NCBI GenBank assembly: GCA_002803225.1
Contig: NXFV01002030.1
Coordinates: forward strand, 31,366-95,365
DNA: 64,000 nucleotides
Reading direction: 5' to 3'
Source of the DNA: Gamarada debralockiae
Lineage: Eukaryota > Ascomycota > Leotiomycetes > Helotiales > Hyphodiscaceae
Both the position numbers and the translations under genes were made by a program. Position 1 is the first letter of the stretch; each line of letters opens with the position of its first letter. A model generated the notes under the pieces. It had not been told where the DNA came from, searched no databases, and worked only from the letters and a program-made list of their open reading frames with translations. Shown here one piece after another: positions 1 to 11,302 of this stretch.

Positions 1-2042
1 ACTTGAGTCATCAGCTTCGTCTGCTGTAGGATGCTATCAAACACGACCTCCTCTGGTCTTGATCCGTCCATTTGCGAGAGACCCAATTTGCTGCTCCTGA
101 AAACTAATTGACCATTTGAGAGCTTGAATCTTGAAGCTTTCGAGGCGAGAAGCCCGAAGTCCTCCACCTCACGACTTCCTCCAGCGCATGACTTAATAGA
201 AAGCTTCAACTTGGATCTTCTCTGATCCTCGGGAAGACGGTTGCGTAGTTCTTGTTCGGTCAATACGAGCTGTCTTTGGATTGGACCATTGCCATTTCCG
301 TCTCCAAACTCTTGCCATGTACGGCAAAGCTCATCCCCTTCCGTGAATATCTCAAGATATGCCACTCCCGATGCAGCTGTCACAATGACATTTCCATTAT
401 CAACCGGCCAAACTTGAACCGAATCATCACTATGACGCGGGGGATCGGTAGGTAGTGCAAAGCAGGGGTGACCTCTGAAACGAAGGCAATCCAGACGGTG
501 CCAGGTACATTCGTCTTTTGGTAGAACCAAACCTCCTTTCGACTTCGTCCGGGTCGAGTACGGCTCTCGAGTAGTGAACGATCGACTCAAAGTCACATAG
601 TCCCGAAGCATGATACCACTCTCCTGATGTGGGCAGCCAAAAAGATGACCTGTCTCATGCAAGTGTGCCCCAATTCCAATATTCGCTGCTTCCCAGTTGC
701 TTCCAGATTCGTTGCAGTCATTGGCGACGTAGTTGGTATCAGTTGGTGTGCAATCCGAGAAAGCTGGTACGACCTCTTCGATACTGGAAGGATAACTTTG
801 CAGTGCTTGCGACCCAAATATGGCAAGTTGAATCTCCCCGCCACCTCCACCGAGCGCAGCATGACCAGTGATAGTCTTGGCCGCTTTATCCCAGTGAGCA
901 TCCAATATCAAAACCGAACAATATTGCTTCTGGCCAGGCATTGGTTTGAAGTAGTCCTTAACAGCTTCCGTAGCAATAGTAAAGAGCTCTCCATTTCTCT
1001 TGGCCTTGGGATTTTGTTGCGCCAGATCGAGATCCCGAATTTCAGCAACTGTCTTGTCGCATCTTATGACGTGAATCTTGGCCTCACTCCTCATTGTTCC
1101 ATTCTCCCAATCCCTGTAGTTTGAAGTTCCTGTAACCCACTCCTCTTCCATTCTGAACACTCGTCTTCCAAGCTTGTTGCGAAACATCTGCTCTGCTGTG
1201 AACGCTTGCCAGAGGTATGCTGCCATTCTGAACTTCTTGATTGCGGTTTCAATGCCATTTCCCTCTCTCTCTACACGTGCAGGTACAGCATCGAATGTTC
1301 CGGGTGAATCTTTGGCCAACAGGATGACCAGTTGTAACGGCGGGGCGGTGAGAGAAGGTAGCATGTGGAGAGTCAGGTATGATGAGTGTATGGGATTCGA
1401 GCTATTGCTGTTTGCAAGCTTGGGCGAAGTGAAATCGAATCGTAATTTGTTAGGACCGGGAGTCAAGTAAACCAGAGCCTTGAAATGCGAATCGGAGACC
1501 GGCCAATAGGTAGGAGGAAATCCATCGTCAAGCCGGCTCACTGTTAAGTTGCCCTCTAATGCTTGTGTCGCAGGATCTGCTATTGTTCCATATATTGACA
1601 GAACCTTTTGGTAGACCTATACACAGTCAATTGCGACTCCAGACAAACCCCCAAATTGTCAACATACCCATGTATTATCTGTAATTGATAGAATTCTGGG
1701 TGCATATGGTGATGTAGGCAGAGATGACTTCTGCGACGGTGAACCTAGCCCAGACATTCCTGACACGCTGTATCTGTTGCTTGAAGATGTCGATACTGTT
1801 GGGCGGACTGGAATTGGTGGGGCGCCGTTGCTGTTCAACGTTTGCAGATTGGAGGCAGAGTTGGAATTCGTGAGGGCAGGTGGAGTTGTTGCGCCGTAGG
1901 TGGAATTTAAAGTTGAAGAGGATTTTGTCGTGGGGACAGAACCATTTGTGCCATTGGAAACGCCACTAGAATCTGTACCTCCATCTGTCCTGAAGCTCGC
2001 TTTGGAGCGCCTTCGAATGTCTTTAAAAAACGAAGGTGCCAT
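1..2042 (-). CDS. Putative zinc metallopeptidase, YIL108W type (3' end outside window)
   Basis: Exons 1668-2042 and 1-1616, split by a GT-AG intron (donor GTATGT, acceptor TATAG) that joins ...ITDNTW to VYQKVLSIYG. The reading frame then stays open to the window edge, so the C-terminus is missing. The start MAPSFFKDIRRRSKASFRT is followed by a Ser/Thr/Asn-rich low-complexity segment of about 100 residues. The decisive feature is HETGHLFGCPH, encoded on the minus strand at about 627-659. This is an HExxHxxGxxH zinc site, preceded by NESGSNWEAANIGIGA. These features match the conserved fungal family of yeast YIL108W, a putative metallopeptidase of unknown substrate. The family assignment rests on recall of the motif and N-terminus. 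A Met after the zinc site (ESGIM) may be part of the Met-turn. No signal peptide is seen, so the protein is probably intracellular. Confidence 0.88.
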
Positions 2043-4136
2043 TATTACCTGCGCCTAACATTAGAGCTCCCAATTTTGATTGAAGGTGATGGTTGAAGGA
2101 TCATACTGGGAGAAGTTGTTCGAAGGTTGGTGGAGAGATTCGGCAGTGGATGGTACCTGGACCTGGCCTGACAGCTATTTTTGAAGGCGATGACGTTTCC
2201 TTGATTCCGATAACGAAAGTGGATGGGAATTGCGAATAAAAATGACCAGGGTTGGTATCAAGGCAGCGAGAGCGAATTGGCCAACGAGTGAAGCAAATTC
2301 TCAGCGCATTGGTGGCGACTGCAATATGAAGGAGATTGTAGAAGTCAACGACAGACTTTCATAATAGTGTCCGGCTCGTATCTGCAGATGCTCCAGATGG
2401 AATTGTTGGCGATAGATCGAAATGCCTACTAATGCGGGTTGCGGCGTTTGAAGCGACCGGGGAGGGCAGCTTGGCTTGATAGAAGGTGTTTCTGGCGTTG
2501 ATAAAAAGTTGGGGTGCTGCAAAAGTGGCTCTGTGGCTCTGTGGCTCTGAACTCGCTGTCTGACACGCTGAGAAAGGCGCAGCGCCCCAATTCGAGTTTC
2601 AGACGTTACTGTTTCTGTGTGCCCCGCACTATAGAAATCTTCTGATAATGAGGAAGTTCGTTCAGCGGTGGCTCCAGAAGAGATATGGAATTGCACACGC
2701 GCGTCAAGACGTTTTTGAGTAATAAAACAAGCTTAATGCGGAAAAACTGAAACAGGGGACCAACTGTACAAGCTATCATATGTTTCAATCGGCGAATGAA
2801 CGACAATTGATGCTAAGAAAGTATGAGATCTCTCAGATAGATTAACACAGCATATGTTTCTTTTAAATGGGTAAGAATAATGAGTGAACGACACTCGTTG
2901 TTTCCGCAAGCAAACAAAAGTGAGGAGGCAAAAGACGGGGTTCTTTACTTTAGCAGCCACGAGGGAAAGCTCTACCAAGATACCACGAGCACACCACAAT
3001 CACATCTAAAATCTCCGACCTATAATTTGACCTTAACCCCAGATAAAGTCGTTAAAATTATGTATAATAGATCAGGACATGCCTGCACATCTACGCCGGT
3101 ATTCTACGGGAAGATCTACCGTATTAATTAGGATATAAGATATCAAGCAGTTTCGGCGATCGGAGGTCTAACCGACATCCTTGCGAAGTCGATAGTCCCG
3201 TAGTATATGTACACCACGAAAATTTTAACACAAATTCATATTATTCGGCTCTAAACTCCGTAATATTAATTTTTTGACGCTTTCTAATTCCCACCAGTAT
3301 CATATATTCGAGAGAGCCTTTGTAAGAGTTTATTAATCATGCTTGATTACGTTAAGCCTGACCTTCCTTCTCTTTACCACGAATTTTCAACACGTTAATA
3401 ATGCTCCTGGCTGGGAACTCAAAACCCCGCTCTCGGCTATAACTGCTCTTCTACGGAGGTGCATTTCAAAAGTCTTCGCTCGCGCTAAGCAGGGCAACGG
3501 GTTCAGCGCTTACTTCGTCTTTCGTCTCTCTACACGAACAGCTGTTAAGCAGGGTGTCTTGAATAAGCAGCCACTATATTACATATATAACGTAGGGTTT
3601 ATTCCCTCTACAACCACCAATTCTAGCTCCTTGAATCTCACCGATATGTTCTCAATGCTCAAAACCCAACAAAAATCTACGAGGGTGTGCTAGGGCTGAC
3701 TTGAATCCCGGCTCAGTCGCATATGTATACGTTATTCACCCTCATAATTCAACGTCATCTTGTATGACTTTTAACTTGTGACTGACTTCAGTCAAGAACT
3801 CGCGCTTAATATACCAACTGTCCCTCTATAGTAGCACAGAAGGCGGGTCAACGTCCAAGACTAAGTACAGTCAGTGTTGCTCGAGACTGGGCATTGTGCA
3901 ACGCAAAAGTTCTCCCAGGAGTATTATTGGCGGGCTTTCATCTAATACATGTCTTTCTTGATTCTTCTCGTCCTCAAACTTATATCAACACCTTCAATGA
4001 ACGATTTCATTCAGTAAGCCAGATATTTGATCTAGCAGACTGAGTTTTCTCGTAGTAAACGGGAGATTATTGCGGTTGTTGGATCATGTATAACACGCCA
4101 AGTAGGATAATAGCATATAATGCATATTCATTTAGA
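2043..4136. other. Intergenic, no supported gene
   Basis: About 2.1 kb between the 5' end of the metallopeptidase gene and the 3' end of the HET gene. The first few hundred bases must hold the metallopeptidase promoter and 5' UTR. From about 3000 on the DNA is visibly AT-rich and stop-dense. Open frames of about 60-130 codons here have no recognisable motif and look random. No repeat ends, tRNA or transposase motif was found. Confidence 0.6.
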
Positions 4137-6838
4137 CTATATTATCTCTACTGTTTGCTCAGGAAAGTTTAAAAAGTAGCCTAATCCACCCGCATCAAAG
4201 GGAAAAGATTTAAATACCCCAACCCGCAAATACTGATTTGCGTCTTCGGTTAATGAAATCAATAGGCCATATGCCAACCTCATAGAATCAGTTCCCCAGC
4301 ATTCTTCACACCTCTTACAAAGACATATTCTCTTCCTACTTTCCGAAACATCTGATAGCCCATCTTCATCATCATTCTCAACGCTATCTTCACTTTGACT
4401 CTCGGTTGTGAAATCCGCAATTTCATCTTCGGATTTCACGTCGTCATCCCCATGTTCTTCGCAGCGTTGTTCTGACCCATTTTGCGAGCTCGATTCTAGT
4501 TCCTGTCGAACCTTCTTACTCAAACCATTAACGATCTCACCTATGACCACGCCATGAGAGTCCTCATTAGATTCATGCCAAGGGCGCTTCAAACAGGGTT
4601 TCTCATCTAGTTTGCTAGACTCATCCCCATTCTGATGAGAAACAGTTCCCGTGCTACGATCCTCTTTGCTCTGGAAGGTTTCTCCACATAGTGGAGCCCC
4701 CCTACGGAACAAGGTGTTCCTCTTTATGCGTGAACTATACAAAAGTAGCATTCTGACATCCTCTTTAGAAACCGTACTTCTAGTCGAGTTTCCCTGCGAA
4801 TTCCAGTCCAGCACACAATGTGCTACGTATTCGTTGTCGACCCTGATTTCCTTCAATTCTAGCTCTGTGGACATCGAAAAGCCGGTATCAATGGCGTTGA
4901 ATGGCACAGATATTGGACAAACTCGTCCCTGCACTATCAGAGTTCCTGATTTAAGCTCTCCATATGGATTTGACCCTTTCAGTGTGACTTTGGCTTGTAT
5001 TTTGTTACATTCCACACGGTAATGGCGGGTGGAGGTTGTCACGCCTGATATTTGGTCCCCAATTGCGTTATCGAGTTCGTATTGGATGCCTGGACGGGAA
5101 GCCCAGCTCCAACTCGGGGCTATGTAGGGATCGGAATGTTCAAGAGCCTTAGTAAGACTAAGCAAGGCTGATGGGCAAGAACTCTTGTCTTGGATATACC
5201 AAAGAAGTTGTGCTGCTAAATTTCCGCTCCATAGGCCGGCGTAGTATGTATTATCCTTCAAAACGCGAGAGAAGGCGGACGCAATTCCAGAAATCGCAGG
5301 GAGAATGTCCGTACGCCTTGTGAATTCACGTTGAGAGAGGAAGGTAACGTGCCAATCCCAATCCCTGTAAAGTTTCGTAACACTACTTCGCAATATCTCC
5401 CGCTGTACCGATGTGTCCCAACCAGGAGTGCGGGGTTCTTTACCCTCGGTATGGCATACTGAATCGCATAAGAAGTGAATCCTTGAAGTACCGAACCAGA
5501 GCTTTCGCGTTGACATGGCCTTCTCTTGATAGGTCCAACCGCGTCGAATCCACTGACTATTTTCCTGATCTGGAAGAGGCTGGTATCTTTGGCAGGCACA
5601 TCGGGGAGCGGAGTCTGATACAATGCCACAGAATCGTAGTCGCAAAATTCCTTCTAGCCCAAACCGGATATGTGAGCGAAATGGAATGTGAACCGTCTGT
5701 TGACCTCGATAGAGGAAGCCTTCGACACATGAAGAAGAAGCAAGAGCGCAGATGGTAATTTCAGCATTTGCGTAGATATCTCCCATCCGAGCGGACTCCA
5801 GCTCCCACTCCTGTAAGTTATCCTGTCTAATACATAAGGCGTCAATCCAAAGATACTGGAGACTTAGAGCTCTCGTTGTCGCGATTGCATCTTGCTGGAC
5901 CTTTGTGAAAACAGACTCCTCTGTTCCGGCTTCAAGTTGGACAATAGAGTCGTTTGTCGTTTTCAATTGCTGTGCGGCTTCATTTGGTGCACCCCAACAA
6001 TAGCTAAGGGCAGCGTACTGAATTTTTGTCGATGTAGCTGTTACATCTGCAGTGCACATCAATCGAATTCGCTTAGAACTAACGTCAAGCAACCTCGACG
6101 GTAAAACGCTCCTTGAATCGGTAATATGACCATGCTTGTCCTTGCAGCGGGCCAGAGTTGAATTGATCCAATGAATATTCTCCTTGTTTAATGCGTTCGC
6201 CTCGACAGATCGCTCTACTCGGAGCCATTTTGAGCAAGTAGCTACATATGACTCAGTCATGATTGTAACAAGACCATGGGTAAGGCCTCACCTGACGGGG
6301 TGTCAATGGAAAAGCAAAGTGTTCGTTTCTGGTGTCGCTTCTCTAATGCCGTAAATATAGTCAGATAGGTGATATGCTATGGTCAGGAGAGCCAACAGCG
6401 CCACGTACCCAAGAAAAAATTAACAAGTAGCCGAGATAAACCGCGATTCCCAGACCAGTATAGTGAATCCTCTCGCCATACGTACGTATATGAAATGAAA
6501 ATGGGCTCTTGGCCTGTGAGCGGAGGATCGAGACCATTGAACAGATCGACGGCAAAGGCTGCGTCTCTTAAGAGAAGGCAGAATTCGCAGCCTTGCTCTG
6601 CGGAGATTTGGAGATTGGGAAGATCTGGGGAAAAGTCCTGCATTCTCTTTTCAAACGGATGAAGATGAAATTCTTTGACTGGGCCGTCGGAGTCGAATTT
6701 TAGATATGCATCGGCAGCTCCATGACTTTCGCTCTCGACCGAGCTGGAGCCGGTAGAATCGTTGAAAACGAGGACTTTACAGTTGTCACAAAGTTGACCA
6801 GGAACCAAAACCTCCTTAGTCATATATCGGGTTTTCAT
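4137..6838 (-). CDS. HET-domain (heterokaryon incompatibility) protein
   Basis: Three exons: 6409-6838, 6292-6342 and 4137-6241, giving 861 residues. Both introns are short GT-AG introns (GTACGT...CATTAG and GTGAGG...ATGTAG, with CTGAC/ATGAC branch sites), and phase holds across them. The N-terminus has a paired-Cys segment (CDNCK) and GCEFCLLLRDA, as is typical ahead of HET domains. The joined exons restore ATCSKWLRVE...NKENIHWINSTLARC, the usual linker. The HET core starts near residue 237 (YAALSYCWG) and continues through AIATTRALSLQYLWIDALCIRQD and MGDIYANAEITICA. HET domains trigger self/non-self cell death in filamentous fungi; the allelic partner cannot be deduced. The C-terminal 250 residues are unusual: a Ser/Glu/Asp-rich acidic stretch followed by CLCKRCEECWG. 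Starting at the internal ATG at 6260 would lose the N-terminal module, so the upstream start is preferred. Confidence 0.87.
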
Positions 6839-7619
6839 TGCAAAAAAGGACCCTGGGATTAGAAATGAAGAAATCTAACGTCGAGTCAACAATTTGTCAA
6901 TCGAAATAATGTCGAGCAGCTAGTTTTGCTCCGAACCGGCTCGAACAGAGCTGCTATTTTCACGCGTCGCGGTGGGATGGTATCTTGAGGTACTTCGTAT
7001 AGGGAAGATGTAAATCAATTCAGAGCGGCATCACGATAGGTATCTGAGAGGGGGCCAAAGTGTTGATTGTGGTGTTCTGTCTTGCCTTCCTGTCCGAAAT
7101 TCACGCAGATAGCTGTTCTAGCCTGAGGCTCCCGGCAGCCTCGCTAGCTAGCTTAGCTATCTCGAGCTCCCGCTCAGAGCTTCCTTCCTCCCTATGAGAG
7201 TCAACAGAGAGATATATCGAACACCCTCACTTTTCCAGAGCTTCGTGTGTTCTTCTTCTTGTACGTAGGTCTTTATAATAGCTCAGAGCCATCGGGCTGA
7301 CTAATCATCTCAGCTAAGAATGATCTCGGGTTCCAATACATCCACACTTACACTAACTTTATAGCGTGGAACCAGTGGGTTTATGTGTAGCTGACTAAAT
7401 ATCGCTATTTAAAGTTAACAGTATTTGATATTCATAATATAGAACTGAATAAGAGTGTAAGGATTGGCTACCGAAAGAAAGAGCAGAAACGTGACTGAGT
7501 ACCTGTAAAGTTCGTTCAGCACGTTATTTCTGGTCATAAATCTGGGAGTTTGAAATAGTTGAGGATACTTACAATCTTGAGTATCCGTTTCTCTGCACCC
7601 ATTTATCATAAGATTCACT
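6839..7619. other. Intergenic, HET promoter side
   Basis: About 780 bases, AT-rich, with short direct and inverted runs of GCTAGCT type near 7140-7160. It probably contains the HET 5' UTR and promoter. No coding potential, RNA gene or mobile-element end was recognised. Confidence 0.5.
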
Positions 7620-8600
7620 GGGCTAAACTATCAGCTAGATGTGAAGTTGGACAGTGGTCATGATTAGAGTTAGGCGCTTAGTTAAGGAGAAAACTTGCCG
7701 TTGGTTGCTGTGTATAAATCTGTTGCCACTGAATTGTATTTGGCCAAGATCTTGGTCATGATGGGTCCATAGGCGTCCACAGTAAGGGGTTTGCCGCTAT
7801 CTGAGTCTTTGAATTTGATTCACCTATCATAGGCATGGCCAGTTCCCCGTAGCACCAGGGACTTGGGAAAGAGGGTTGAGATGGAAAAGCTCATGGAGAA
7901 TTGCATAACCTAGACAGTTCAGCATTGCTTCATTGCAAAGAGAATTCAATCACTTACACCAGCATTGGTAATTAACCAAGTTGCCACTATATTGGTACTG
8001 CTGTTTTTCGTATTTGTGCAGTCGTACAGGGCACGACTCAGTTTCGGTACCCTCTTGCAAAAATGAGCCATTCTGACAGAAAGTTATTGTATCCATAAAG
8101 ATTCTGTCCTCGCCTCGTCTTGATTGGGGGTGGTGGTATATGCCATGACGTTGCCAGTGCAGCGGTTCTTCCAATCGACACAAGTAATGTTAATCTCCCA
8201 GGCTGGCCAGCTGCTGTCTGGGTCAATAATATTATAAGTCGCAGCATTTTTAATGTGTGCTGGTATATCGTCAGCTGCAAAACAGAAGGGCATTTCGCAT
8301 GTATTGTGTTTTATTACACCAAGGCAACCTTCCCTCGTATGTTTTCTGTGCCCCTGCAGTATTCTTATCCGGTCCAAAGAAGTCGACCTCTGCATAGCGT
8401 TCAAAGTCCAAATCATATCTCACATATGTGACTATACTCATAGCTTTATACCAGGCGTTAGTAATCTGTTTTGGTTGTGTTTCTGTGCGGCCTTGGAAGT
8501 TCCTAAGCTTCTCTGCCTGGACGACAATGTTATCGCCAACTGTTAAGTGCAAATGAAGGAAGCATAGGAAACTGGTAAGAAAATAACGAAAGACGGGCAT
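7620..8600 (-). pseudogene. Decayed secreted Asp-zincin (M35-like) metallopeptidase
   Basis: The relic starts at 8600 with a clear signal peptide (MPVFRYFLTSFLCFLHLHLTVGDN). It continues through FFGPDKN, DSSWPAWEINITCVDW and ITFCQNGSFL. An intron at 7910-7957 (GTAAGT...CTAG) then joins NYQCWC to YAILHELFHLNPLSQV, a zinc-binding HExxH at 7881-7895. Downstream the remains read GHAYDR, IKFKDSDSGKPL, VDAYGPIMTKILAKYN and TATNADS, the usual order in fungal M35-like (lysine-specific metallo-endopeptidase) proteins. The frame is broken at least three times: near 8105-8122, near 7845, and by an in-frame TGA at 7820-7822. A further frame change at 8290-8390 could be a 43-nt intron. The exact 3' end is uncertain. 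Sequencing error cannot explain all lesions unless several occurred together. Family assignment is from recalled motifs. Confidence 0.7.
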
Positions 8601-8721
8601 AATAAAAGATGACTCGGAGCTGGGTTGGGCAGGTAGTCTGGTCTTTGTAAATTGTTCACGGACGAAGAAAAGACAAGACTGTAATCAATAACTATAATGC
8701 TTTTGAAAATCCATGAGCTTG

Positions 8722-9078
8722 GATAAGGATTGAATTGCGGCCAAAAGCAAAGGATTCGGGTGCAGGTGCAATTCTTGGGCGCGTAAGAAATCATGAAATC
8801 ATACTGTATATACTTTAATGTTGGAAAAACTCAACAGTTTAAAACAATGTAAGGACTGAATTGCGGTCAAAGGCAAAGGATTCGGGCGTGGTGTAATTCT
8901 TGGGCGCGTAAGAAATTATATCATGTAGGGATTAAATTGCGGCACATAGCAGATGCTCTTGGGTGCGTAAGAAATTACTTGATGTTGGAAAACTCAACAT
9001 TTTAAAACAATGTAGTGGTCAAATTGCCGCATATATCAGAGGATTCAGCAGCAGGACAATTCTTGGTCGCTCAAGGCC
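8722..9078. repeat. Imperfect tandem repeat array, about four copies
   Basis: A unit of about 50-70 bp built on GATTGAATTGCGG ... AAAGGATTCGGG ... AATTCTTGGGCGCGTAAGAAAT occurs at about 8722-8792, 8849-8916, 8926-8975 (internally shortened) and 9012-9078 (most diverged). A 33-bp spacer containing GTTGGAAAAACTCAACA and TTTAAAACAATG occurs twice, before copies 2 and 4, giving a higher-order pattern. No coding potential is seen. Copies 1 and 2 are the most alike, so the array is old but still recognisable. Confidence 0.85.
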
Positions 9079-9338
9079 GCATCACGTGAAATTATCCTAT
9101 ATTTAAGCTTCTTGAACTCCTCTCTAGCTTCAAAAATCAGTCACTTCTCGATCAATTTTTGCAGACCTGAGTGTTACTATCTGCTGTGGCCAGTACTCTG
9201 TAGCGCTCGAAGTGTTCGGCTATGCAGAAGCGCTATAGTGTGTGCCTTCAGGAGTTCAGGAACTATAGAGCGTATAAATGCAGTATATATCTTACTGTAG
9301 AATAGGGCTCCTTAGTGAAGTTTATTTCAATGTGACTA

Positions 9339-9510
9339 CAGTAGAACCTCGATATAAGAATACGATCGGGACCCGAAAATCATAATAATATAGTCAGGTA
9401 TTCTTATATCAAGGCCCTATGACTTAGAAAATCAAGAAACGGGACCCAAGAATCCATTCTTATTAATCAGGTATTCTTATGTAGAGGATTCTTATATCGA
9501 GGTTCTACTG
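9339..9510. mobile_element. 172-bp pogo/Tc1-type MITE with TA target duplication
   Basis: The left end at 9339 reads CAGTAGAACCTCGATATAAG, and the right end at 9510 is its exact inverse complement. The terminal inverted repeat matches over at least 23 bp. TA dinucleotides sit directly outside both ends (9337-9338 and 9511-9512), as expected for a TA target-site duplication of Tc1/mariner/pogo elements. The CAGTAGAACCTCGATATAA terminus is of the kind known from pogo/Fot-like elements. Sub-terminal copies of AGGTATTCTTATATC-like sequence lie inside. There is no transposase frame, so the element is non-autonomous. Confidence 0.92.
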
Positions 9511-10079
9511 TAACGTGCTTGATAAGCGAGTCGTGGCGCTCCAAATAAGTAGCTTATGAGTCAGACGTGTTCAAGCTATCCCTTGGTCTGTCGTCGCTTG
9601 CCACAACGCTAACCTGACCTATCACGATGCATGATAATGCAGATAGTGGCCTAAGGCAGCTAGGCACTAAGGTCCAACTACCCAAATGGACTCCCGGTCA
9701 CTTTCCCTCCCCTGCACTCTACCGTAGCTTGGACTTGGTTGGCCCAGCTCGTCCTTCGCGTCTTCATCTCGCGGCAACAAGGGAATCATTCCAACCTCTT
9801 CCTCACTCTTCCTCACCAAGTCACTTTTCAAAACTTATGGTAATATTCACTTCTCTCAACATCTGCCGATAACAACTATTCCTGCCTCAGTTCCGACCAA
9901 AAGTCTTCCTGCTTTTAGTCATTCAATCGACTTCAAATTCCAAGCGAAGAGTTTAATTTCCACTCAGATCCATTTTGACGCCGACCTCTTTTTAACCCGA
10001 TAACCCTATCAAATTGGTCATTCACTGAAGGCCTCTGCGATTTTCAAGTCTGCAGAACACTCCAGGCTCCACAGCCATC

Positions 10080-11302
10080 ATGTCTTCACCATGGAAGAAA
10101 AAACCTGAGGTCGTTGCAGACAAGGTTCTCAAGCGGGCGGAAGTGAGCAAGGTGATTTTGTCTCCTCCCTTATCTCCTCACAAGGAAATACTGACAATGA
10201 GATTTAGATTGCCCGCAAACTTCAGAATCGACTCGCCCTCGCACAATTCAAGACCAATCGGGGCTGGGAGGACCTTACTCTTGACAAGATTGAGCCGAAA
10301 GTTGAGGAGGAGCTGAAGCGGAGGAGACCGAGATCAAGTGGGGATATATTCTCCGACTCTTCCTCCTCGAGCACTACGTCCGAATTCCCCTATGCTGCCT
10401 CGAGAACCCTCATGAGCTCTCCTCTCAAGGCGGCTCTCTTCTCCGACCAGATTGGCAGTGGAAGCAGCAGCAGCGGCCACCGAAAGCGAACATACCACAA
10501 CAGCTTTGAACATCCGAGCTCCAGCTCTAGTTCTCGAAAGAGATATCGTTCCTCTCCCTCAAGCAGAGTACCCCCTTCAAGCCATACAAGTCATTCATCC
10601 TGGAAGGACAATCATCAATTGGCGCAGTCTTCTCCTATCAAACCTCGAAAACATCCCAATTTCACGACTTCAAGCGGACCAAACTTGTCATTCTTCCAGA
10701 GATCCTCTGATTCAATCTCAGAGGAAATTCATACTACGAATTTTGCTGCCGCATCGGATGATGAAGACGAACTTCCAGCTCACTCCTTCAACGTCCGACC
10801 AGCGGCACCTCGCACGCCATCTCCTGTTCGCAACAGAGGCAACGTGGGCCGGCGGATCAAGGACAAGAATGGCAAGTCTGGAGAAGAGGGCGCTGATCTA
10901 TTACTATTCCTCGCAACATCTCCATCTCCTGCGAACCCATCCGCCAGAGCTCGGATGCAGCCACCATCTACCCCACCTCCCAAGAACAAAGACATGGCTC
11001 TACCATCCTCCATGATGACTACTCCAGGAGGAGGTGGAGGTCTTCTATCCGTTTTCGGTGGCCCACACACCCCTTCCCAAGCATTTGATTTCGCGGACTT
11101 CGTCAACATCACTCCCAGTCCAGGTCAACGAGCATGGCCAAAGACGCCTCGAACAATCAAGACTCCCCTTACTGTTAATCGGAGAAGTCTTAACTTCGAT
11201 AGCTTCATGGGCCCGAGCTCTAGCCCAAGTATGCGAGACCACAATTCCAGCGCTACGAAGCATTCTGGGCTGGGTATGCAACTTGGTGGAGACCTTCTCT
11301 AG
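10080..11302 (+). CDS. Whi5/Nrm1-family cell-cycle transcription repressor
   Basis: Two exons: 10080-10151 and 10208-11302, 388 residues. The 56-nt intron (GTGATT...ATTTAG, ACTGACA branch) joins KRAEVSK to IARKLQNRLALAQFKTNRGWEDL. That helical K/R-rich segment near the N-terminus, together with EGADLLLFLATSPSPA in the middle, is the signature of the Whi5/Nrm1/SRL3 family. These proteins bind SBF/MBF factors and repress G1/S genes until phosphorylated by CDK. Numerous SP/TP sites (for example SSPIKPRK, APRTPSPVRNR, TPSQAF, TPSPGQR) fit CDK control. The rest is low-complexity Ser-rich sequence. I cannot tell Whi5 from Nrm1 by eye. The start at 10080 is supported by the conserved first exon and by the long pyrimidine-rich leader before it. 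Confidence 0.85.

Larger units (their letters stand above)
8601..10079. other. Intergenic with tandem array and MITE
   Basis: About 1.5 kb holding the imperfect tandem array (8722-9078), a pogo-type MITE (9339-9510), and from about 9650 the pyrimidine-rich 5' region of the WHI5/NRM1-like gene. No protein-coding gene is supported. Confidence 0.6.

Noticed and set aside
2301..2806. Overlapping minus-strand frames of 66 and 131 codons
   Set aside because: No motif, no family-like composition, and they lie where the metallopeptidase promoter and leader are expected.
3343..3693. 116-codon plus-strand frame in AT-rich DNA
   Set aside because: A hydrophobic start followed by random-looking sequence; no splice sites or motif. 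Possibly a relic of a repeat, but not supportable.
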